A stretch of DNA of 64,000 nucleotides from IDS-8 sp040902105. GTDB taxonomy: Bacteria; Pseudomonadota; Gammaproteobacteria; Steroidobacterales; Woeseiaceae. Below the pieces are notes generated by a model that saw only the letters and a list, made by a program, of their open reading frames with translations, had not been told where the DNA came from and searched no databases. The stretch spans positions 124,001-188,000 of the forward strand of contig JBBDXW010000075.1 of NCBI GenBank assembly GCA_040902105.1, given 5' to 3'. Both the position numbers and the translations under genes were made by a program. This document shows, piece by piece, positions 57,947 to 64,000 of the stretch (position 1 is its first letter; every line of letters begins with the position of its first letter).

Positions 57947-58432
57947 ATGTCCGTCTCTGCCATGTATCCGGGCACGTTCGACCCGATTACGCTCGGTCAC
58001 GAGGACCTCGTACGCAGGGCGAGCCGCCTGTTTGACAAGGTCGTCGTCGCGATTGCGGCAAACCCCGGCAAGGAGCCCATGTTTTCACTCGACGAACGAG
58101 TCGAGCTTGCCCGAAGCGTGCTCGGCGATTTTGGCGGCGTCGAGGTCACCGGCTACGACGGGCTAACGGTCAACTTTGCCGAAGAGCATGGCCTCAGGGT
58201 CATTGTCCGGGGTCTTCGGGCGATCTCCGACTTCGAGTACGAATTTCAGCTGGCCAACATGAACCGCCATCTCACGGACGAAGTCGAGACGGCGTTTCTT
58301 ACGCCGACCGAAACGTATACGTATATATCGTCGAGCCTGGTCAGGGAAATCGCGAGCCTCGGCGGTGACGTCAGCGAATTTGTCTCTCCGGCCGTCAAGC
58401 GCGCATTGCTGAAGCGTTGCGGCCGGGCCTGA
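57947..58432 (+). CDS. coaD: Phosphopantetheine adenylyltransferase
   Basis: 161 residues. Joins ATP and 4'-phosphopantetheine to dephospho-CoA. The nucleotidyl-transferase motif is YPGTFDPITLGH, followed by GLTVNFAEEHG, IVRGLRAISDFEYEFQLANM and the C-terminal YTYISSSLVREIASLGGDV. Full family length. Follows rsmD and converges with mutM. Confidence 0.96.
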   Translation: MSVSAMYPGTFDPITLGHEDLVRRASRLFDKVVVAIAANPGKEPMFSLDERVELARSVLGDFGGVEVTGYDGLTVNFAEEHGLRVIVRGLRAISDFEYEFQLANMNRHLTDEVETAFLTPTETYTYISSSLVREIASLGGDVSEFVSPAVKRALLKRCGRA

Positions 58433-58460
58433 ACGTCGTGATGCATTGCAGTCGATGCGT

Positions 58461-59273
58461 CTATCGCTGGCAATTGCTGCAATAGAACGTCGAGCGCTGC
58501 CCGAGCACGATCGCCGAGACCGGCTTTTTGCAGATCAGGCACGGCAGGCCGTCCCGGCCGTAAACGCCAAGCTCCTGTCGAAAATAGCCGGGCTCACCAT
58601 CGCCGCCGTGGAAATCCCTGAGAGTCGTGCCGCCGGCCTCGATCGCGCGATCCACCACGCTCCGGATTGCGTCGGCCAAAGTCAGCATCCGCCGTAGCGC
58701 GATCCGGTCGGCGCGCCGCTTCGGATGAATACCGGCGAGAAAAAGCGACTCGCTCGCGTAGATATTGCCGACGCCGACGACAACGCCTGCGTTCATGATG
58801 AATTGCTTGACGGAGATACGCCGGCCGCGCGCCGCCCGCCACAGGTAGCGTCCGTCGAAGGTGTCGGACAGCGGCTCCGGGCCAAGATTCCTGAGCAGCG
58901 GGTGACCGGCGGGATCGTCGGTCCAGAGCAGCGAGCCGAAGCGGCGCGGATCGCGAAACCGGAGCGCCTTGCCGTTTGCGACCTCGATGTCGACGTGATC
59001 GTGCTTTCCGGCAGGTTCGTCCGGATGGACGATACGCAGGCTTCCGGACATGCCGAGGTGCAGCATCAGGGTGCCGCCGTCGGTCTCGAACAGCAGGTAC
59101 TTGGCCCGGCGCCGCAGAGAACGAATGAATTTTCCGGGTAAGTCCCGGTCTATCTCAACAGGCACAGGCCAGCGCAGCCGCCGCTCGCGGACGGTGACCC
59201 TGCGGACCTGCTGCTGCTCCAGCCAGGGCGCGATGCCGCGACGACTGGTTTCGACTTCCGGTAGCTCGGGCAT
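58461..59273 (-). CDS. mutM: Formamidopyrimidine-DNA glycosylase (MutM/Fpg)
   Basis: 270 residues from the ATG that gives MPELPEVETSRRGI, in which the second residue Pro is the catalytic nucleophile and Glu3 is catalytic. Also seen are LMLHLGMSGSLRI, RFRDPRRFG, the helix-two-turn-helix region GVGNIYASESLFLAGIHP and the zinc finger CLIC...CSNC at the end. Removes 8-oxoguanine and formamidopyrimidines and nicks the abasic site. The open frame upstream of the start is repeat DNA. Converges with coaD. Confidence 0.96.
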   Translation of the reverse strand: MPELPEVETSRRGIAPWLEQQQVRRVTVRERRLRWPVPVEIDRDLPGKFIRSLRRRAKYLLFETDGGTLMLHLGMSGSLRIVHPDEPAGKHDHVDIEVANGKALRFRDPRRFGSLLWTDDPAGHPLLRNLGPEPLSDTFDGRYLWRAARGRRISVKQFIMNAGVVVGVGNIYASESLFLAGIHPKRRADRIALRRMLTLADAIRSVVDRAIEAGGTTLRDFHGGDGEPGYFRQELGVYGRDGLPCLICKKPVSAIVLGQRSTFYCSNCQR

Positions 59274-59406
59274 GTCAATTCCGGGAATGTGACCGGCGCC
59301 CACTATACCTTCGCGCGGAAAGCGCGAGAATGAGCGTGGATCCCCGAAGCAGGGAGCCGAGCGGCAGTGACGATTGGCAGTTGAGGTCAATTCGCGGGAT
59401 GGGCTG

Positions 59407-59469
59407 TTGGAACCCGCGAGAGCGGGCGATTCCCGCGTCGATTGTTCGCCCGTTTTCGCGGGCTCCAAC
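59407..59469. repeat. BIME: inverted pair of TTGGAGCC-type REP elements
   Basis: Forward copy 59407-59430 (TTGGAACCCGCGAGAGCGGG plus CGAT) and reverse copy 59445-59469 (TTCGCCCGTTTTCGCGGGCT plus CCAAC). They lie between mutM and the desaturase gene. A fragment GGTCACTGTCCCCTGT at 59484-59499 follows, related to the inner arms of the 17543-17635 composite repeat. Confidence 0.8.
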
Positions 59470-59556
59470 AGGGATGCTCCGTTGGTCACTGTCCCCTGTC
59501 TCCCGAATCACGATATAGTGCGACCCTTGATAAACCTGGACGAGTGGTAAACCCGA

Positions 59557-60735
59557 ATGGAATACCTTTATGGCCTGCTGAATCTTTCTTTCTGGGGCTA
59601 CGTTGCCGTGACCCTGGTCATGGTCCAGATTACGATGATGGCCGTAACCCTTTATCTGCATCGCGACCAGGCGCATCGCGCGATCAATCTGCATCCGGTG
59701 CTCCGGCATTTCTTCCGCTTCTGGATCTGGTGCACCTCCGGAATGCTGACGAAGGAATGGGTCGCGGTGCATCGCAAGCATCACGCGTTCTGCGAAACGG
59801 CGGACGATCCGCACAGCCCGCAGATATTCGGCCTGAAGAAAGTCATGCTGGAAGGCGCAGAACTTTATCGCACCGAAAAGAACAAGCCCGAGACGCTGGA
59901 AAAGTACGGCCGCGGTGCGCCGGATGACTGGCTCGAGAGGAACGTGTATCTGCGCTATCCCTGGGGCGGCATCGCTCTTATGGTGGTTGTCGACCTGCTC
60001 CTGTTCGGTGTACCGGGCATCACCATCATTGCGGTACAGATGGTTTCAATGCCTCTCTTCGCCGCGGGCGTAATCAACGGGCTCGGACACCACAGCGGCT
60101 ACCGCAACTTCGAATGCGATGATGCCGCTACGAACCTTCTGCCGTGGGGATTCCTGGTCGGCGGCGAAGAGCTGCACAACAATCATCATGCGTTCCCGAC
60201 CTCGGCGAAGTTCTCCGTGCGCCGCTGGGAGTTCGACATAGGCTGGCTCTACATCTGCCTTTTTCGCGTCCTCAAACTCGCCAGGGTCAATAAAGTTGCG
60301 CCACGCCCGATGCTCCAGCGAAGCCCGCGCCAGCACGTCGACATCGACAACCTGCGTGCGATTATCGTCAATCGCATGCACGTTCTGCGCGACTACACGA
60401 AGCAGGTGACGCTGCCGGTTCTGAGATACGAGCGGGCTACCGCTGCCGGCAATTCGGCTCTGCGCAAGGCGAAGAAACTGCTCGTCAGGCAACCGAAACT
60501 GCTGGACGACGGTGCGCGGCGCCGGCTCGGCGAATTGTTGTCCGACAATGCTGCATTGCAAACGGTGCATGAGTTCCGCGAAAAACTCAGAACACTCTGG
60601 AGCGGCGCGAACGTCAGCAACGAGCGGCTGCTGCAGCAACTGAAAGACTGGTGTGCCGAGGCGGAAGCGAGCGGCATCAAGGTCCTCGAGGATTTCGCGG
60701 CACGCCTGAGGTCGTACCAGCTTTCAGGTCATTAG
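59557..60735 (+). CDS. Membrane fatty acid desaturase (DesA/acyl-CoA desaturase type)
   Basis: 392 residues. A di-iron desaturase with all three His boxes: HRDQAH (about 36), HRKHH (about 72) and HNNHH (about 209), and four membrane helices between them. It introduces a double bond into phospholipid or acyl-CoA chains, adjusting membrane fluidity. After the core (about residue 255) there is a charged helical extension of about 135 residues. Preceded by a REP pair and followed by another. Upstream TATAGT (59514-59519) could be a -10 box without a clear -35. Confidence 0.9.
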   Translation: MEYLYGLLNLSFWGYVAVTLVMVQITMMAVTLYLHRDQAHRAINLHPVLRHFFRFWIWCTSGMLTKEWVAVHRKHHAFCETADDPHSPQIFGLKKVMLEGAELYRTEKNKPETLEKYGRGAPDDWLERNVYLRYPWGGIALMVVVDLLLFGVPGITIIAVQMVSMPLFAAGVINGLGHHSGYRNFECDDAATNLLPWGFLVGGEELHNNHHAFPTSAKFSVRRWEFDIGWLYICLFRVLKLARVNKVAPRPMLQRSPRQHVDIDNLRAIIVNRMHVLRDYTKQVTLPVLRYERATAAGNSALRKAKKLLVRQPKLLDDGARRRLGELLSDNAALQTVHEFREKLRTLWSGANVSNERLLQQLKDWCAEAEASGIKVLEDFAARLRSYQLSGH

Positions 60736-60738
60736 ATA

Positions 60739-60827
60739 AGCGCTGTAGGAGCCCGCCATTGCGGGCGACAATGCGCCTTCGACGATCGTTGCGGTGGTCG
60801 CCCGCAATGGCGGGCTCCTACAGCGCT
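60739..60827. repeat. BIME: inverted pair of GTAGGAGCCCGC-type REP elements
   Basis: Arms 60739-60769 and 60797-60827 are perfect 31-base inverted copies with a 27-base spacer. Each holds GTAGGAGCCCGCCATTGCGG followed by GCGAC. They lie between the desaturase gene and the rpmG terminator. Confidence 0.85.
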
Positions 60828-60844
60828 CCTAATCGCGACTTGCG

Positions 60845-60873
60845 AAAAAAAACCGCCGAAAGGCGGTTTTTTT
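60845..60873. terminator. Bidirectional rho-independent terminator
   Basis: ACCGCC (60852-60857), loop GAAA, GGCGGT (60862-60867), with a run of A before and a run of T after. It ends rpmB-rpmG transcripts on the minus strand and could also stop the desaturase transcript on the plus strand. Confidence 0.9.
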
Positions 60874-60897
60874 CAAGCAGCACGCATCGAGCGCAAG

Positions 60898-61053
60898 CTA
60901 TTTGATCTTCGCTTCCTTGTAGAGCACGTGCTTGCGTGCCCTGGGGTCGTATTTTTTCGTTTCCATCTTGTCGGGGTGCAGCCGCTTGTTCTTCGTCGTC
61001 GTGTAGAAGTGGCCGGTTCCGGCGCTGGATACAAGTCTGATTTTTTCACGCAT
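60898..61053 (-). CDS. rpmG: 50S ribosomal protein L33
   Basis: 51 residues from ATG 61053; the longer frame upstream is not homologous. Matches L33 (REKIRLVSSAGTGHFYTTTK, then NKRLHPDKMETKKYDP and a C-terminal YKEAKIK). The zinc Cys pairs are absent, so this is the Cys-minus form. Component of the large ribosomal subunit near the E site. Second gene of rpmB-rpmG. Confidence 0.96.
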   Translation of the reverse strand: MREKIRLVSSAGTGHFYTTTKNKRLHPDKMETKKYDPRARKHVLYKEAKIK

Positions 61054-61096
61054 TATGAGATCCTCCCGGGCACCTGGTGTCGTGTCCCACAAATAA

Positions 61097-61333
61097 CTAG
61101 ATCTTCTGACCCTGAGCGCGCAGGTCTGCAAGTACTTTCTCTATACCGCGTTTGTCGATAATGCGCAGACCCTTATGGGACACGCGAAGGCGCACGAAGC
61201 GCTTCTCGGATTCGAGCCAGAAACGCTTGCTTTGCAGGTTCGGCAAAAAGCGTCGGCGCGTCTTGTTGTTGGCGTGGGACACGTTATTGCCGCTCTGCGG
61301 ACGCTTTCCCGTCACCTGGCAAACCCTGGACAT
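61097..61333 (-). CDS. rpmB: 50S ribosomal protein L28
   Basis: 78 residues, full length: SRVCQVTGKRPQSGNNVSHA at the start, KTRRRFLPNLQSKRFW in the middle and RLRVSHKGLRIIDKRGIE near the end. Large-subunit protein. First gene of the rpmB-rpmG unit, with a well-formed sigma-70 promoter about 60 bases upstream. Confidence 0.96.
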   Translation of the reverse strand: MSRVCQVTGKRPQSGNNVSHANNKTRRRFLPNLQSKRFWLESEKRFVRLRVSHKGLRIIDKRGIEKVLADLRAQGQKI

Positions 61334-61362
61334 GGCTTCAAGTCTCTGATTCTACGAAAAGG

Positions 61363-61383
61363 TTGCCCGCGGAGGGCGGGCAA
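61363..61383 (-). promoter_or_regulatory. Hairpin in the rpmB leader
   Basis: TTGCCCGC and GCGGGCAA form an 8-base-pair stem with a 5-base loop, about 30 bases before the rpmB start and just after the predicted transcription start. It could be a leader control structure or simply an RNA-stabilising stem. Confidence 0.35.
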
Positions 61384-61393
61384 AGAGCGGGAC

Positions 61394-61422
61394 TTTATAC
61401 CAGCCTCGGGCGCCATCTTCAA
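61394..61422 (-). promoter_or_regulatory. Sigma-70 promoter of rpmB-rpmG
   Basis: On the minus strand TTGAAG (61417-61422) and TATAAA (61394-61399) are separated by exactly 17 bases, close to consensus, and face rpmB. Confidence 0.75.
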
Positions 61423-61490
61423 GACCGGGGATCGCCGAACCTCCGGGCCGGACGGACCGTTCCCTCGCTGTCAGCGTGCCCGGTCAGTCG

Positions 61491-62165
61491 TCACAGCATG
61501 CCTCGGCTGGCGAGCGATGTACTGACGCCGTCACCGATGACGAGGTGGTCCAGCAGCCTTATGTCGACGAGTTCGAGGGCCGCTTTGAGCCGCCGCGTAA
61601 TGCGCTCGTCCGCCTGGCTCGGCTCGGCAACGCCCGATGGGTGATTGTGCGCCAGTATCACGGCCGCGGCGTTCACGGAAAGCGCCTGCTTGACGACCTC
61701 GCGCGGGTACACGCTGGTGCCGTCGATCGTGCCGCGGAACAGTTCCTCGAACGAGATGATGCGGTGGCGATTGTCGAGATAGATGCAACAGAACAGTTCG
61801 TGAGGAAGGTCGCGCAGACGGGCCATCAGGAACGCTTCCGTGTCGGCCGGGCTGCGAATCGGCTGTCCGGTCGTCAGGGCCTGCTCGTAATAGCGCCTCG
61901 CCAGTTCCGGAAGGGCTTTGAGGACCGCCAGCCGGGCTTCGCCGATGCCCTTCTCGGCCAGCAGTTCGCTGTTTCCCGCCGTCAACAGTTTCCGCAGGCC
62001 GCCGAAGCGGTCCAGCAACCGCCCCGAAAGCGCCACGGCGGCCTCGGGCTTTACGCCACGCTGAAAGATGATCGCCAGTAACTCCGCCTCGGACAGCGAT
62101 GCGGCCGTCGAACCGAGCAGCCTCGCGCGCGGCCGCGCATCAAAGGCAGTAGTATTTCGTGCCAC
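61491..62165 (-). CDS. radC: RadC family JAB/MPN-domain protein
   Basis: 224 residues from a GTG at 62165, chosen because AAGGAG lies 6 bases upstream and the length fits. An N-terminal helix-hairpin-helix region (LLTAGNSELLAEKGIGEARL) is followed by a JAB metalloprotease-like domain with the JAMM motif HNHPSGVAEPSQAD and the Glu in FEELFRGT. Once described as a DNA repair protein, its true function is unsettled. It lies beside rpmB as in E. coli and is divergent from coaBC. Confidence 0.93.
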   Translation of the reverse strand: MARNTTAFDARPRARLLGSTAASLSEAELLAIIFQRGVKPEAAVALSGRLLDRFGGLRKLLTAGNSELLAEKGIGEARLAVLKALPELARRYYEQALTTGQPIRSPADTEAFLMARLRDLPHELFCCIYLDNRHRIISFEELFRGTIDGTSVYPREVVKQALSVNAAAVILAHNHPSGVAEPSQADERITRRLKAALELVDIRLLDHLVIGDGVSTSLASRGML

Positions 62166-62395
62166 GGACGCTCCTTGTCCTGAAACGGTCAGCCGCAACC
62201 TTGACCGGTGCGCCGGCAGCCAGCAAGGGGCAAATCACGATGAAATCACCCTGGGAAGTGACCGTAGGAAATCACCGTAGCAGGCACAGATCGAGCGCGG
62301 CGGCGCAGGCGAGATGCCGCTCTGCTGCAGGCCGACGGCTGGTATTGTCACCGGGTGACGGGCTAAGCTGTCAGGAGTACTGACATCGGAAATTC

Positions 62396-63652
62396 ATGAG
62401 CAACTTGAACATCCTGCTTGGCGTCACCGGCAGTATTGCCGCTTACAAGGCGCCCGAGCTTGTGCGCCGGCTGCGCGACCGTGGGGCGTCGGTGCAGGTT
62501 GTCATGACATCCGCTGCGTCCCGCTTCGTCACGGCAACGTCGTTGCAGGCCGTCTCGGCAATGCCGGTGCGCGACACCCTGTGGGACGATGAGGCCGAGG
62601 CGGCGATGAGCCATATCGAGCTCGCACGCTGGGCGAACCTCGTGCTGATTGCGCCGGCGACGGCCGAGGTCATGTCGAAACTGGCGGCCGGTTCGGCGGG
62701 CGATTTGCTGACGACGGTATGCCTGGCAACGGAAGCGCCGCTGGTCATTGCTCCGGCGATGAATCGCCTCATGTGGGCGAACCCGGCGGTGCAGGCAAAC
62801 CGTGACGTGCTTGCCGGACGCGGTGTCACGATACTCGGTCCAGGCAGCGGCGGTCAGGCGTGCGGCGAATTCGGCGAAGGACGAATGCTGGAGCCGGACG
62901 AGATCGCAAATGTCGTGATGAGCGCCGGGCGCGGGGCGGTTGTCAGGACTTCTCCCCCATTACTCGCGGGCAAAAACGTCATGATCACCGCCGGTCCGAC
63001 GCGGGAAGCGATCGATCCGGTGCGGTTCATCAGTAATCACAGCTCGGGAAAGATGGGCTACGCGCTGGCAAAGGCCGCGGCCGACGCTGGCGCCAGGGTT
63101 ACTTTAATCAGCGGCCCGGTAGGCCTCCTGCCTCCCGACCACGTTGACTGCGTCTACGTCGAAAGCGCGGAGCAGATGTTCGCCGAAACGCACAATCGCA
63201 TTGAGGGCGTGGACATATTCATCGGCGCCGCGGCTGTCTCCGACTACCGGCCCGCGACTGCGAAGAAGCAGAAGATCAAGAAAAACAATGCGGAGCTGCG
63301 CCTCGACCTGGTCAAGGCACCGGACACCCTGGCATCCGTTTCGAAGCTGGACAACGGACCGTTTACGGTCGGGTTCGCGGCCGAGACGGAACGGCTTCGC
63401 GAACACGCGCTGGCGAAACTGCAGGGAAAAAAACTCGATCTCATCGTCGCAAACCAGGTCGGAGCCGGCCGCGGCTTCAATTGCGAGGAAAATTCCGTCG
63501 AGGTGTACTGGAAATCCGGCGAACGATCGTTCCCGATGATGAACAAGGCCGACCTGGCGGTAGAACTCGTCAAGCTGATTGCCGAACACTACGAGTCCGG
63601 CCGCGGCACCGGCGCGGCGACCGAACTGCCGGCTGTGACCAAAGATTCATAG
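62396..63652 (+). CDS. coaBC: Bifunctional phosphopantothenoylcysteine decarboxylase / phosphopantothenate-cysteine ligase
   Basis: 418 residues. The N-terminal CoaC flavoprotein half shows GVTGSIAAYKAPELVRRL, the active His in MSHIELARWAN and the PAMNRLMW motif, with the catalytic Cys in GGQACGEFGEGRM. The C-terminal CoaB half carries VMITAGPTREAIDPVRFISN, AAVSDYRPA and KKLDLIVANQVG. Together they convert 4'-phosphopantothenate to 4'-phosphopantetheine, so with coaD the window holds most of CoA synthesis. Followed 25 bases later by dut. Confidence 0.96.
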   Translation: MSNLNILLGVTGSIAAYKAPELVRRLRDRGASVQVVMTSAASRFVTATSLQAVSAMPVRDTLWDDEAEAAMSHIELARWANLVLIAPATAEVMSKLAAGSAGDLLTTVCLATEAPLVIAPAMNRLMWANPAVQANRDVLAGRGVTILGPGSGGQACGEFGEGRMLEPDEIANVVMSAGRGAVVRTSPPLLAGKNVMITAGPTREAIDPVRFISNHSSGKMGYALAKAAADAGARVTLISGPVGLLPPDHVDCVYVESAEQMFAETHNRIEGVDIFIGAAAVSDYRPATAKKQKIKKNNAELRLDLVKAPDTLASVSKLDNGPFTVGFAAETERLREHALAKLQGKKLDLIVANQVGAGRGFNCEENSVEVYWKSGERSFPMMNKADLAVELVKLIAEHYESGRGTGAATELPAVTKDS

Positions 63653-63677
63653 CTGCCAGAGACGGACGGAATAATCC

Positions 63678-64000
63678 TTGCGAACGATTCAACTGAAGGT
63701 TCTGGACCCGCGCGTGGGCGAATCCGTCCCGCTCCCGGAATACGCAACCGACGGGTCCGCCGGTCTCGACATGCGCGCCTGCATCGACGAGGCGCTCGTG
63801 GTCACGCCGGGTGAAACGGTGCTCGTGCCCACCGGTATGGCGATTCATATTGCCGACCATCGCCTCGCCGCCGTGCTGCTGCCGCGCTCCGGGCTCGGCC
63901 ACAAGCACGGGCTCGTGCTTGGAAACCTGACCGGACTGATCGACTCGGATTACCAGGGGCAGATATTCATATCCTGCTGGAACCGGAGCGGCACGGCGTA
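63678..64000 (+). CDS. dut: dUTP diphosphatase (partial, runs off the window)
   Basis: At least 107 codons from a TTG at 63678 (RTIQLKVLDPRVGESVPLPE). Motifs 1 to 3 of trimeric dUTPases are visible: ATDGSAGLDMRA, LLPRSGLGHKHGL and the NLTGLIDSDYQG segment with the catalytic Asp. It hydrolyses dUTP to dUMP, preventing uracil incorporation. The coaBC-dut order is conserved in gammaproteobacteria. The C-terminal Gly-rich motif 5 lies beyond the window. Confidence 0.95.
   Translation, partial: MRTIQLKVLDPRVGESVPLPEYATDGSAGLDMRACIDEALVVTPGETVLVPTGMAIHIADHRLAAVLLPRSGLGHKHGLVLGNLTGLIDSDYQGQIFISCWNRSGTA

Overview
The window is about 64 kb of GC-rich chromosome with dense genes, short intergenic gaps and conserved housekeeping neighbourhoods. 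Gene orders rsmB-DUF4390-ntrY-ntrX, ftsY-ftsE-ftsX-rpoH, rsmD-coaD-mutM and rpmG-rpmB-radC-coaBC-dut, plus a class GN (proteobacterial) sortase system, point to a gammaproteobacterium, probably marine or sediment-living. The exact family cannot be read from the sequence. No rRNA, tRNA, CRISPR array, prophage or intact insertion sequence was recognised.

Layout. 1-4.3 kb: the tail of rsmB, a DUF4390 protein, and the NtrY/NtrX two-component pair. 4.4-8.6 kb: a CapA-like lipoprotein, a secreted subtilase-like protein with an altered catalytic triad, and an HDOD gene remnant. 8.0-15.5 kb, minus strand: pntAA-pntAB-pntB (proton-translocating transhydrogenase), priA, argS and a SPOR-domain protein, closely packed. 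15.7-18.6 kb: an HNH nuclease, a stand-alone 5'-3' exonuclease and a fructosamine-kinase-family protein, separated by palindromic repeats. 18.6-19.4 kb: a decayed stretch. 19.4-26 kb: a VOC protein, hemH, a thiolase, a MATE transporter, a DUF924 protein and two small lipoproteins. 26.4-32.3 kb: gltB-gltD (glutamate synthase).

32.5-45.5 kb: a secreted beta-propeller protein with a GlyGly-CTERM-like tail, followed by the parts of a proteobacterial dedicated sortase system: histidine kinase, response regulator, VIT/VWA sortase target and class GN sortase. Here the kinase is separated from the regulator by a TonB-dependent receptor and an amino-acid permease. 45.5-53.6 kb: a SIMPL protein, a NUDIX hydrolase, two more MATE-fold transporters, a SugE/Gdx small exporter, a YHS protein, an acyl-CoA dehydrogenase, an OmpA-like lipoprotein and a DUF3465 protein. 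53.6-64 kb: rpoH with a perfect CIRCE operator in its leader, ftsX-ftsE-ftsY, rsmD, coaD, mutM, a fatty acid desaturase, rpmG-rpmB, radC, coaBC and the start of dut.

Two families of short palindromic repeats (REP/BIME type, one starting GTAGGAGCCCGC and one TTGGAGCCCGCG) punctuate the intergenic regions, often as inverted pairs. The main items for follow-up are the split sortase system, the HrcA-type operator in front of rpoH, a guanidine-II-like hairpin in front of sugE/gdx, the NtrX with a degenerate ATPase, and the subtilase-like protein with Glu in place of the catalytic Asp.
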